Part shown: piece by piece, positions 1-6,039 of the stretch
How the letters are laid out: the number at the start of each line of letters is the position of its first letter
How positions within the stretch are numbered: position 1 is the stretch's first letter
Notes under the pieces: generated by a model
Database searches by the model: none
What the model saw: only the letters and a program-made list of their open reading frames with translations
What the model was told of the DNA's origin: nothing
Translations under genes and position numbers: made by a program
Assembly: GCA_001871235.1 (NCBI GenBank)
Contig: MNUV01000030.1
Location: 1 to 6,039, forward strand
Source of the DNA: Candidatus Falkowbacteria bacterium CG1_02_41_21
GTDB taxonomy: Bacteria > Patescibacteriota > Patescibacteriia > Patescibacteriales > UBA12465
DNA length: 6,039 bases
Direction of reading: 5' to 3'

Positions 1-21
1 GAAAGAATAAAATTAAATTCA

Positions 22-59
22 AAGCAAAAACCTTATTATTAAAATGAGGCTTTTTGCTT
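22..59 (+). terminator. Terminator-like hairpin at left edge
   Basis: The inner stem 31-37 (CCTTATT) pairs with 43-49 (AATGAGG), with one T-G wobble and a 5-base loop. The outer arms AAGCAAAAA (22-30) and TTTTTGCTT (51-59) extend the stem after one bulged C at base 50. The T run at 51-55 on the plus strand and the A run at 26-30 would allow termination in either direction. It probably ends a gene lying to the left of the window. Its right arm overlaps the -35 box of the next promoter, so the two operons are packed tightly. The GC content of the stem is low, so the strength is uncertain. Confidence 0.5.
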
Positions 60-82
60 ATTTGGGAGGATTCTTGTATAAT
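54..82 (+). promoter_or_regulatory. Sigma-70-type promoter of the phosphatase operon, apparently leaderless
   Basis: A perfect -10 box TATAAT (77-82) lies 17 bases downstream of TTGCTT (54-59), which matches the first three bases of the TTGACA consensus. A second TATAAT copy follows immediately at 83-88 and abuts the ATG at 89. With the usual 6-8 base distance from the -10 box, transcription would begin at about 88-90, that is at the start codon itself, giving an mRNA without a 5' leader. The start point is inferred from spacing only. Confidence 0.55.
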
Positions 83-88
83 TATAAT

Positions 89-586
89 ATGAAAATAGCG
101 ATTATTTCTGACATTCACGACAATTTGGCCAATTTGAAGATTTTTTTGCGTTGGGCCAAAAAGGCCAACATGGAAAAAATTATTTGTTGCGGTGATGTGA
201 CCAATTCGGAAACGATTGATTTTTTGGCGAAGAGTTTTGGCGGAGAAATAATTCTGGTTCAAGGCAATATGGAAGTCTATGATGACTCCATTTTATCAAA
301 TTATCTGAGCGTTAATTATCTGGGGCGTTATGGCGCGCTGGAGGTTGATGGAATAATTGTCGGGGTTTGTCACGAGCCGGAGTATATTCCAAAAGTGATG
401 GAAAGGAATAAGGCCGTCAAGATTATTTTTTACGGACATACTCATAAACCCTGGATAGAAAATAAAAATAAAATTAATCTGGTTAATCCCGGAACATTAG
501 GGGGCGTTTTTCAAAAAGCCAGTTTTGCTTTTTGGGACACTAAAACGGGCCAACTGGAATTAAAGCTTTTGGAATTAATCAAATAA
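89..586 (+). CDS. YfcE/MJ0936-family metallophosphoesterase
   Basis: A predicted soluble 165-residue phosphodiesterase/phosphatase of the calcineurin-like superfamily using two metal ions. The family motifs appear in order: D8-x-H10 in SDIHDN, G35-D36, G59-N60, H95, G116-H-T-H119, and the closing N133-P-G-T. Together they form the dinuclear metal site. Length fits the short YfcE/MJ0936 group, whose members hydrolyse model phosphodiesters in vitro but whose natural substrates are mostly unknown. The usual His-Gly after the fourth block is His-Glu here (95-96). ATG 89 is chosen because family proteins begin with this M-K-I-x-x-I-S-D pattern. The frame stays open upstream to an ATG at 44, which would add 15 residues of no family character and lies inside the terminator hairpin. 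A TTG at 74 behind GGGAGGA (64-70) is a rival start. It is the first gene of a two-gene operon, with 4 bases to the next gene. Confidence 0.9.
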   Translation: MKIAIISDIHDNLANLKIFLRWAKKANMEKIICCGDVTNSETIDFLAKSFGGEIILVQGNMEVYDDSILSNYLSVNYLGRYGALEVDGIIVGVCHEPEYIPKVMERNKAVKIIFYGHTHKPWIENKNKINLVNPGTLGGVFQKASFAFWDTKTGQLELKLLELIK

Positions 587-590
587 TGAT

Positions 591-1370
591 ATGAAGAATA
601 ATAAATTACGAACCATCGCCGTGACGGCCGCTTATTCGGCCGGGGAAGAACTCCTGAAGCGATACTATCAATATGCTCGGGGCGACGCCAAATTTAAATC
701 GCAACATGAAATTGTGACTAAATCCGATTTAATCTCGGAGAAGATTATCATCTCTGAGATTAAAAAACATTTTCCGGCACATCGAATTTTGTCGGAAGAG
801 GCGGGAAAAATTTCCGGAGTGTCTGATTATCTGTGGGTGGTTGATCCGCTCGATGGAACTCATAATTTTTCCATGCACAACTCTTTATGGACGGTTTCTA
901 TCGCCTTATTCAATAAAAATAAACTTATTTTAGGAATAATTTTTGCTCCGGCCTTGAATGAGTTATTCTTAGCCGAGGCAGATAGCGGAGCTTGGTTAAA
1001 CGGTAAGAGAATAAAGGTTTCTGGTTATAAGGGAGAAAAAGTAATAAATACTTTTTGCCATGGCTCTAAGGTCAGTGATATCAAAAAAGCTCTGAAATAT
1101 TATGAGTATCATAAATTACATGATTTAGATTGTCGCCAATTAGGTAGCGCCTCGTTGGAGTTAGCTTATACCGCTTGCGGGCGAGTGGAGTCAATCGTCA
1201 TTCCCGGAGCCAATTCTTGGGATGTGGCGGCGGGAGTATTGCTTGTTCAAGAGTCGGGCGGAAAAGTGACTGATTTCAAAAACAAAGCTTGGAATTTGAA
1301 GAGTCCTGATATGGCCGCCAGCAATGGCTTGGTGCATAAAGAGATTTTGGCGGCGATTAACAAGAAGTAA
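591..1370 (+). CDS. Inositol monophosphatase family protein (SuhB/HisN/CysQ-like)
   Basis: A 259-residue Mg-dependent phosphomonoesterase of the inositol monophosphatase/FBPase superfamily. The metal-binding set is complete: VTKSD (42-46), E69-E70 in SEEAG, D85-P-L-D88-G-T90, and W210-D211-V-A-A-G. The block containing LGSASLELAY and ACGR (about 184-198) is the usual region before the last metal aspartate. Family members act on inositol-1-phosphate, histidinol phosphate, 3'-phosphoadenosine 5'-phosphate or sugar bisphosphates, and sequence reading alone does not decide which. The length is normal and no signal peptide or membrane segment is seen. It begins 4 bases after the upstream stop codon with no Shine-Dalgarno sequence; the nearest GGA (571-573) is 17 bases away. 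Translation is therefore probably coupled or SD-independent. It ends at the shared terminator 1380-1409. Confidence is high for the family and low for the substrate. Confidence 0.92.
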   Translation: MKNNKLRTIAVTAAYSAGEELLKRYYQYARGDAKFKSQHEIVTKSDLISEKIIISEIKKHFPAHRILSEEAGKISGVSDYLWVVDPLDGTHNFSMHNSLWTVSIALFNKNKLILGIIFAPALNELFLAEADSGAWLNGKRIKVSGYKGEKVINTFCHGSKVSDIKKALKYYEYHKLHDLDCRQLGSASLELAYTACGRVESIVIPGANSWDVAAGVLLVQESGGKVTDFKNKAWNLKSPDMAASNGLVHKEILAAINKK

Positions 1371-1379
1371 TTAAAATAT

Positions 1380-1409
1380 AAAAATCCGCTATTTAATCAG
1401 CGGATTTTT
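1380..1409. terminator. Bidirectional rho-independent terminator between convergent operons
   Basis: A perfect 11-bp stem is formed by AAAAATCCGCT (1380-1390) and AGCGGATTTTT (1399-1409), with an 8-base loop at 1391-1398. The plus strand ends in a T run (1405-1410) and the minus strand leaves the stem into TTTTTATATTTT, so it can stop transcription both ways. It sits in the 47-base gap between two genes that converge, 9 bases beyond the phosphatase stop and 8 beyond the patatin stop. Confidence 0.9.
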
Positions 1410-1417
1410 TCTTTGAT

Positions 1418-2218
1418 TTATTTCATTAATTCTTTGATTTCTTCAATTCTATCCTGGGTCATTATTTCCCCATCTTTGATAATATCGGAAATAAATTTCT
1501 GGTCATAATATTTTTTTAATCGTGATCCCTTGTAGGTTCCGCCTATTCCCGGTTCCAGCAGAATGTCAGTGTGCTTGGTGTTACTTTTGGCTAGGTTAGC
1601 CAGTAATATTTCCAAACCTCGCATCACGACCTGGGAGGTATTGGGATTTTTGTCATCAAATCTATGATGATTATAGAGATTAACGGAGATAACGACATCA
1701 GCCCCCATATCTTTAACCACGTTATCGGGGACAGGGTTGGAAGCTCCGCCGTCAATTAATAATTTATCTTTAAACTTTAACGGCTTGAATGTCAGGGGAA
1801 TGGAAACGCTGGCTCGAACAGCCGTGGCCAAATCGCCTTCTTGGAAAATAAAAGGTTTACCTTGGCGGATGTCAGTGGTGATTATCTTTAAGGGAATTTT
1901 AGCATCTTTGAATTTGGCTCCCTCCAGTATTTCTCGAAAAAATTTTTCGACTCGGTTGCCGGTTAATAGCCCGCCGCTGCGGGAGAGGTCAAACAGTAAT
2001 GATATTTTTTCTCGACGATTTCCCAGTATTTCCGATTCTAATCTTTTGATATCTTGCCAGACGGCATAGTGCGCGGCGATGAGAGCGCCGATACTGGATC
2101 CGGCCAGAAAATCAATGGGAATATTGTTTTTCTCTAAAGTTTTGATGACGCCAATATGGGCCGGTCCGCGAAAGCTGCCACTACCCAAGGCTAAACCCAA
2201 TTTTTTTCGATTAGGCAT
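1418..2218 (-). CDS. Patatin-like phospholipase (RssA/NTE-type)
   Basis: A 266-residue predicted serine lipid hydrolase with a Ser-Asp catalytic dyad. The oxyanion-hole glycine motif reads G12-S-G14-S-F-R17-G18, a match to GxGxxRG though most relatives have three glycines in a row. The nucleophile elbow is G40-S-S42-I-G44, with Ser42 as the predicted nucleophile. The AVRASVSIPLTF block (133-144) is the conserved third patatin block, and D156-G-G158 carries the second catalytic residue. The family removes acyl chains from phospholipids or lysophospholipids; the substrate here is unknown. No signal peptide or transmembrane helix is present, so it is cytoplasmic or membrane-peripheral. It is the last gene of the operon and starts 3 bases after the UvrA stop codon (TAA-TTT-ATG) with no Shine-Dalgarno sequence. 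All key residues are intact. Confidence 0.92.
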   Translation of the reverse strand: MPNRKKLGLALGSGSFRGPAHIGVIKTLEKNNIPIDFLAGSSIGALIAAHYAVWQDIKRLESEILGNRREKISLLFDLSRSGGLLTGNRVEKFFREILEGAKFKDAKIPLKIITTDIRQGKPFIFQEGDLATAVRASVSIPLTFKPLKFKDKLLIDGGASNPVPDNVVKDMGADVVISVNLYNHHRFDDKNPNTSQVVMRGLEILLANLAKSNTKHTDILLEPGIGGTYKGSRLKKYYDQKFISDIIKDGEIMTQDRIEEIKELMK

Positions 2219-2221
2219 AAA

Positions 2222-4654
2222 TTAAAAATATTTTTTTAAGTATTTCCCGGTCCAACTGCTTTTTATTTTAGCAATTTCTTGGGGAGTACCGCAAGCCACT
2301 AAATAACCGCCTTTGTCGCCGCCTTCCGGTCCCAGATCGATTATCCAATCGACTGATTTGATAATATCCAAGTTGTGTTCAATGATTAAAACCGTATTGC
2401 CCTTATCAACCAATTTATTCAATACTTCCAGCAAACGTTTGATATCATCAAAATGCAGACCGGTGGTCGGTTCATCTAAAATGTATAGAGTGTTGCCCGT
2501 AGCTTGGCGCGATAATTCAGTGGCCAATTTTATTCTTTGAGCTTCACCGCCGGAAAGAGTGGTGGAGCTTTGACCCAGCTTGATATAGCCTAAGCCGACA
2601 TCATAGAGAGTTTGAAGCTTCTGGCGGATATTTTTTTCCTCTTTGAAAAAACCCATCGCTTCTTGGACGGTCATTTCCAGAACCTGGAAAATATTTTTGC
2701 CGCGATATTTGATTTCCAATACTTCTTTTTTATAGCGTTCGCCCAAACAAGTTTCGCATTTAATATAAATGTCCGGCAAGAATTGCATCTCAATCTTGAT
2801 AATGCCGTCGCCGCTGCAAGTTTCACAGCGACCGCCGACAGTATTGAAAGAGAAGTGGTTAGCTTTATAACCTTTGACTTTGGCTTCGGTGATATCGGCA
2901 AAAAGATCTCGGATGGGGGTAAAGACTTCAGTATAGGTGGCGGGATTAGAGCGGGGCGTGCGGCCAATCGGAGACTGGTCAATATCAATTACCTTGTCGA
3001 TTAAATCTAAGCCTTTAATATCGCGATGTTCTCCGGGGTGAGTTTTGGCTCGGTAAAAATGACGGGTCAAGGCGTTGGCTAAAATATCAGTCATTAGAGT
3101 CGACTTGCCGGAACCGGAAACGCCGGTGATGGCGACAAATTTACCCAGAGGGATATGAACATCAATGTTTTTCAGGTTATGCTCTTTGGCTCCCAAAATA
3201 CTGATATTTTCTCCGGATCCCGGCCGGTAATCCCGGGACATTTGGATAGTTTTGCGGCCGGAGAGATAGGCGCCGGTTAATGATCTGGGATCTTTTTTGA
3301 TATTTTGCGGGGTACCGGCAAAAATAATTTTCCCGCCGTATTCGCCCGCCCCTAAACCGACATCAATCACATAGTCAGCGGCCAAAATAGTAGCTTCATC
3401 ATGCTCCACGACGATTACCGTGTTGCCTTTGTTTTGCAGCAGTTTGAGCGTTTTAATTAATTTATCATTATCTTTTTGGTGCAGACCGATAGATGGTTCA
3501 TCCAGAACATAAAGAATGCCGACTAGGGCCGATCCGATTTGAGTGGCCAGTCTTAGTCTTTGAGCTTCACCGCCGGAAAGAGTGTGGGCGCTGCGGTTTA
3601 AATTGAGATAGTCCAGCCCGACGTTCTTGATAAAATCCAATCTCCGTTTAATTTCTTTAGCGATAGGGGCGGCGATTTTTTTGTCGCGCTCATTGAACTT
3701 GGCGGATTTTTCTAAAGTGACAAAAAATTTATGGCAATTGGTAATATTTTTTTCGGCAATAGCATGGATTGATTCGCCTTCCAGTTGCACCGCTAAAATT
3801 TCCGGCTTTAACCTCTTGCCTAAGCATTGGGGGCAAGGAAGAGCTTGCATATATTGGCCGATCTTTTGATGAATATAACTGGAATCGGTTTCATTATAGC
3901 GACGTTCCAGATTGGCGATGACGCCCTCAAAGTCTTTGTCGCCTTGGAGTAAAACTTCAATCTGTTTGGTGTTTAATCTCTTCAGTGGAGTATCAATATC
4001 AAAATTATTTCTGACGCCTAATTTTTTGACTTCTTCCAGCAGTAAATGCTGGTTACGAGAGCTATAATGAGTCCAAGGTTTCACGGCTCCTTGGGCCAGG
4101 CTGAGGTTGTGATTTAGAATCAATTCCGGATCAACTTCCAGTTTGTTACCCAGCCCGCCGCAGGTGGTGCAGGCTCCGCTTGAGGAGTTAAAAGAAAAAT
4201 CTCCCGGCTGGAGTTCGGGCCTGGTGAAATGACCGTCGGGACAAAATAATTTTTTCTTTTCTTTCTTCAATTTCTTATGACACTGGGGGCAATGAGGCAC
4301 TCCAATTTTGGCATAAATCAAACGTAAATAATCATAGATTTCAGTAATGGTGCCGACAGTGGAGCGAGGGTTATGGCTGACCGACCGTTGGTCAATGGAA
4401 ACGGCTGGGGGCAATCCTTCAATCAGGTCAACGTCCGGTTTGTCCATTAGACCGACGAATTGGCGGGCGTAAGAGGATAATGACTCCACATAACGTCTTT
4501 GACCCTCGGCGTAGAGGGTGTCAAAGGCTAAGGAAGATTTACCGGAACCGGACAGTCCAGTAATGACGATAAATTTATCGCGGGGAATATCAATATCAAT
4601 GTTTTTGAGGTTATTGACCCGGGCTCCTCGGATTTTGATGAAATTATTGCTCAT
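2222..4654 (-). CDS. uvrA: Excinuclease ABC subunit UvrA, lacking the UvrB-binding domain
   Basis: The damage-sensing ATPase of nucleotide excision repair, 810 residues against about 940 for E. coli UvrA. First ATPase half: Walker [10 protein letters not shown] (33-41), signature LSGGEAQR (359-366), Walker B with DEPS (385-388) and H418. Second half: Walker [10 protein letters not shown] (511-519), LSGGEAQR (700-707), LDEPT (726-730) and H760. The second zinc module pairs C162/C165 with C274/C277. The third is C610-x2-C613-x19-C633-x2-C636. Both ends match normal UvrA, so the shortfall is internal. After C122-P-Q-C125 the chain runs only 12 mostly charged residues before C138, where ordinary UvrA carries the UvrB-binding domain. 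In addition the CPxC pair at 138 is reduced to CPDGH. The rest resembles class I UvrA closely, including the [15 protein letters not shown] and [15 protein letters not shown] stretches. The ATG lies 4 bases after the preceding stop without a Shine-Dalgarno. How this UvrA recruits UvrB, if it does, is open. Confidence 0.96.
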   Translation of the reverse strand: MSNNFIKIRGARVNNLKNIDIDIPRDKFIVITGLSGSGKSSLAFDTLYAEGQRRYVESLSSYARQFVGLMDKPDVDLIEGLPPAVSIDQRSVSHNPRSTVGTITEIYDYLRLIYAKIGVPHCPQCHKKLKKEKKKLFCPDGHFTRPELQPGDFSFNSSSGACTTCGGLGNKLEVDPELILNHNLSLAQGAVKPWTHYSSRNQHLLLEEVKKLGVRNNFDIDTPLKRLNTKQIEVLLQGDKDFEGVIANLERRYNETDSSYIHQKIGQYMQALPCPQCLGKRLKPEILAVQLEGESIHAIAEKNITNCHKFFVTLEKSAKFNERDKKIAAPIAKEIKRRLDFIKNVGLDYLNLNRSAHTLSGGEAQRLRLATQIGSALVGILYVLDEPSIGLHQKDNDKLIKTLKLLQNKGNTVIVVEHDEATILAADYVIDVGLGAGEYGGKIIFAGTPQNIKKDPRSLTGAYLSGRKTIQMSRDYRPGSGENISILGAKEHNLKNIDVHIPLGKFVAITGVSGSGKSTLMTDILANALTRHFYRAKTHPGEHRDIKGLDLIDKVIDIDQSPIGRTPRSNPATYTEVFTPIRDLFADITEAKVKGYKANHFSFNTVGGRCETCSGDGIIKIEMQFLPDIYIKCETCLGERYKKEVLEIKYRGKNIFQVLEMTVQEAMGFFKEEKNIRQKLQTLYDVGLGYIKLGQSSTTLSGGEAQRIKLATELSRQATGNTLYILDEPTTGLHFDDIKRLLEVLNKLVDKGNTVLIIEHNLDIIKSVDWIIDLGPEGGDKGGYLVACGTPQEIAKIKSSWTGKYLKKYF

Positions 4655-4658
4655 AGCG

Positions 4659-5696
4659 TTAGATAATGGATAAAAACAGGCGGATTATTTTAACCTTAAT
4701 TTGTTCCCACCAGTTTAATCTAATTTTCCCAATCTGAAAAGGGGTAGACTGGCCCCGCCAATTATTGAAAATCCGGATCAATTCTTTGACAATTTCTTTT
4801 TGTTTAAAAAATACTCCCACTTCCAGGTTATGGCCAAATGATAAAGAGTCTAGATTTTGACTGCCGACCAGCGCTTCGTCGTCATCCACGATTAAAACTT
4901 TAGCGTGGTTCATTTTAGGGTTGGCATAAAATTTGATGCCCGTCGGTTCCATTTGAGAGACGTAAGAGTAATTAATTTTATCAATCGTTTGGAAATCGGT
5001 ATGTTCGGGAATAATTATTTCAATTTCAATCTGGCGACACCGGGCGTCGTCTAGGAGCGCCATGAGCCAGCGGGGCGGAAGAAAATAGGGAGTAATAATC
5101 TTGATGCTTCTTTGGGCAGAAACTATTTTTTCTTTATAGTAGTCCATCAAGGAGCTGACATTGTGGACCGGAAGATTTTCTAGCACCAAGGATTTTATCT
5201 TCTTTAGCAATGATTTCTTATAGTAAGATATGATGTTTTTATTTTTACCGCCGCAAGATTGATAAGTGCGGGCGAAAGAGCGCAGCACCGCTTTGACGGT
5301 TTTGTTGCCCTCCATCTTGATTTGGATATCCTGCCAATTGATAATTTTTTTCTCAATATTAACCCCGCCAGTAAAAGCTAGGCGATTATCAATCACAATT
5401 ATTTTACGATGCGTCCGGTGCCAGAAATGACTGAAAAATAGAACCTCCACGCCGACGGCGCGTAAATCAATAATAGTTTGTTTTTTAAGCTCCAGACTGC
5501 CGAAGGCGTCGGCTATCACTACCACTTCCAATCCGGCCAGCGCTTGTTTCTCCAACAATCCGATAAAGTCATGGCTGTCAGTGGTGTCATCCAAAAAAAT
5601 ATACATCTCAATATAAATTGATTTTTTGGCTTGGGCGATAGATTTGATCATGGCGCTCCAAGCTTTTTTGGAAGTTGTGTATAATCGATATTTCAT
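4659..5696 (-). CDS. Phospholipase D-like protein, probable cardiolipin synthase
   Basis: A 345-residue protein with two complete HKD catalytic motifs: H96-x-K98-x4-D103 followed by FTGG, and H264-x-K266-x4-D271 followed by GSQN (278-281). The N-terminus ([14 protein letters not shown], then [12 protein letters not shown]) and the TPYFLPP stretch (202-208) fit bacterial cardiolipin synthases. These join two phosphatidylglycerols, or a phosphatidylglycerol and another head group, at the membrane. The N-terminal membrane helices of ClsA are absent, as in the shorter ClsB-type proteins. The C-terminal 20 residues, with [13 protein letters not shown], look like a basic amphipathic helix that could lie on the membrane. 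The start at 5696 is preferred because the family pattern begins there and a promoter ends just before it. The frame remains open to an ATG at 5861, but those 55 extra residues have no recognisable character. It is the first gene of the operon. A nuclease or another PLD transferase remains possible. Confidence 0.88.
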   Translation of the reverse strand: MKYRLYTTSKKAWSAMIKSIAQAKKSIYIEMYIFLDDTTDSHDFIGLLEKQALAGLEVVVIADAFGSLELKKQTIIDLRAVGVEVLFFSHFWHRTHRKIIVIDNRLAFTGGVNIEKKIINWQDIQIKMEGNKTVKAVLRSFARTYQSCGGKNKNIISYYKKSLLKKIKSLVLENLPVHNVSSLMDYYKEKIVSAQRSIKIITPYFLPPRWLMALLDDARCRQIEIEIIIPEHTDFQTIDKINYSYVSQMEPTGIKFYANPKMNHAKVLIVDDDEALVGSQNLDSLSFGHNLEVGVFFKQKEIVKELIRIFNNWRGQSTPFQIGKIRLNWWEQIKVKIIRLFLSII

Positions 5697-5703
5697 TGCC
5701 CCC

Positions 5704-5732
5704 AGTATAGCATGGTTTTGGTATTTTGTCGC
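5704..5732 (-). promoter_or_regulatory. Extended -10 promoter of the cls-uvrA-patatin operon, apparently leaderless
   Basis: Read on the minus strand, the -35 box is GCGACA (5732-5727, sharing GACA with consensus). A 17-base spacer follows, then TGCTATACT, an extended -10 element with the hexamer TATACT at 5709-5704. Only 7 bases (GGGGGCA) separate the hexamer from the ATG at 5696, so transcription should begin at or one base before the start codon. The G run lies too close to the ATG to work as a Shine-Dalgarno sequence. No other promoter-like site is evident between the three genes, so this probably drives all of them. Confidence 0.6.
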
Positions 5733-5765
5733 TAGGCTTAGCCAGAAAATTACCCTGTGAAATCT

Positions 5766-5832
5766 TTGACAAAATCCCCGGATAGTTATAAGATTGTTTG
5801 GACTTAGTAGGTAGCGTCCGCGTTTGGGCGCT
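5766..5832 (+). promoter_or_regulatory. Possible plus-strand promoter followed by a small hairpin
   Basis: A perfect TTGACA (5766-5771) is followed by TATAAG (5787-5792, spacer 15) or TAAGAT (5789-5794, spacer 17). Just downstream, AGCGTCC (5813-5819) can pair with GGGCGCT (5826-5832) with one G-T wobble and a 6-base loop, followed by only three T's. It could be a promoter with an early attenuator-like hairpin reading toward the zinc-ribbon gene. The -10 box is weak and the hairpin may be chance, so this is tentative. Confidence 0.25.
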
Positions 5833-5897
5833 TTAGAATCAACTTGTCCCACCAATCTCAAGCTGATAAAATGGACGTAATATTAATTAATAATTGA

Positions 5898-5932
5898 TTT
5901 TAAGTTGAAAAGTGGGGAATTCCAACTTAAAA
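5898..5932. repeat. Perfect 10-bp inverted repeat upstream of the transposase-like gene
   Basis: TTTTAAGTTG (5898-5907) is the exact reverse complement of CAACTTAAAA (5923-5932), with a 15-base loop that contains the 8-bp palindrome GGAATTCC (5916-5923). It lies 9 bases before the ATG at 5942. The stem is AT-rich and no T run follows on either strand, so it does not look like a terminator. A transposase-binding site or part of an insertion-sequence end is the likeliest role by position, but the opposite end is outside the window. Confidence 0.5.
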
Positions 5933-5941
5933 GCCAAAATT

Positions 5942-6039
5942 ATGCCCAAAAAAAGGTTTTGCACAAGTGTCTGAAATGCGGAAAATATAAGGCCATAAGT
6001 AAGGGAGAAAGAAGAGGTAAAAAAAGATTTTTGTGTTTA
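5942..6039 (+). CDS. Zinc-ribbon N-terminus of a probable transposase, partial, start out of frame
   Basis: The gene is cut by the right edge. The coherent frame, open from 5887 and anchored at codon 5962, reads HKCLKCGKYKAI and then a basic stretch ending RRGKKRFLCL. This gives C-x2-C-x18-C, with the fourth cysteine presumably just past the edge. This layout (CxxCG, basic turn, R-[FY]-x-C) is the zinc ribbon opening many insertion-sequence transposases, such as IS1 InsA and IS1595-type proteins. That kinship is inferred from pattern only. The natural-looking ATG at 5942 (MPKK) is one frame off. A -1 shift, or one extra A in the run of seven A's at 5948-5954, joins it perfectly to the zinc ribbon. 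TTG at 5959 is an in-frame alternative start without a well-spaced Shine-Dalgarno. It could be a live gene, a frameshifted copy, or a non-transposase zinc-ribbon protein. Confidence 0.5.

Noticed and set aside
1..21. Possible tail of an upstream gene with a TAA at 8-10
   Set aside because: Too short to read a frame. The following terminator makes it plausible, but nothing identifies a gene or its strand.
44..88. 15-residue N-terminal extension of the metallophosphoesterase
   Set aside because: The ATG at 44 is inside the terminator hairpin and precedes the promoter; family proteins begin at the M-K-I of base 89.
1737..2069. 110-codon plus-strand open frame inside the patatin gene
   Set aside because: It lies antisense to a gene with a complete catalytic motif set, and its translation shows no family pattern.
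2313..3004. Plus-strand open frames inside uvrA, a minus-strand one in another frame (2671-2988), and another plus-strand one at 3627-3869
   Set aside because: All overlap the highly conserved UvrA frame and show low-complexity or patternless translations; they are shadows.
5735..5743. GGCTTAGCC palindrome just upstream of the cls -35 box as an operator
   Set aside because: Two 4-bp arms are expected often by chance, and no second copy was noticed at the other promoter.
5796..5853. Possible tRNA on the plus strand, suggested by GTCCCACCA at 5845-5853
   Set aside because: No T-arm, anticodon arm or matching 5' acceptor strand can be formed; the TTTAGAATC stretch is not flanked by complementary stems.
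5697..5861. 55-residue N-terminal extension of the cardiolipin synthase frame
   Set aside because: The family pattern starts at 5696, an extended -10 promoter lies within the extension, and its translation has no recognisable domain.

Overview
The window looks like a piece of a small, AT-leaning bacterial genome, most likely from the Candidate Phyla Radiation (Patescibacteria, Parcubacteria-like). This is an inference from several traits: genes packed 3-4 bases apart, no Shine-Dalgarno sequence in front of the internal genes, promoter -10 boxes sitting directly on the start codon of the first gene of each operon, and all five complete genes ending in TAA with no in-frame TGA. No rRNA or tRNA gene is present to confirm the lineage.

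Layout. Bases 22-59 hold a terminator-like hairpin for whatever lies to the left. A two-gene plus-strand operon follows: a YfcE/MJ0936-type metallophosphoesterase (89-586) and an inositol-monophosphatase-family phosphatase (591-1370). A symmetrical hairpin (1380-1409) terminates this operon and also a three-gene minus-strand operon that arrives from the right. In transcription order that operon is a two-HKD phospholipase D/cardiolipin-synthase-like protein (5696-4659), UvrA (4654-2222) and a patatin-like phospholipase (2218-1418). To the right of its promoter lies a roughly 200-base divergent spacer. The window then ends in the first codons of a zinc-ribbon protein on the plus strand that resembles the N-terminus of an insertion-sequence transposase.

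How the genes relate. The plus-strand pair are both small soluble metal-dependent phosphatases. The minus-strand operon brackets a DNA-damage-recognition ATPase with two lipid-acting enzymes, an arrangement with no obvious shared pathway.

The most notable feature is the UvrA. Both ATPase halves, both signature motifs and the third zinc module are intact, and its core reads like an ordinary housekeeping UvrA. However, the whole UvrB-binding domain (about 115-130 residues in normal UvrA) is absent and is replaced by a 12-residue lysine-rich linker between two halves of a shrunken zinc node, one cysteine of which has also been lost. Second in interest are the apparently leaderless promoters at both operon heads. 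Third is the transposase-like reading frame, whose natural ATG is out of frame by one base at a run of seven A's.
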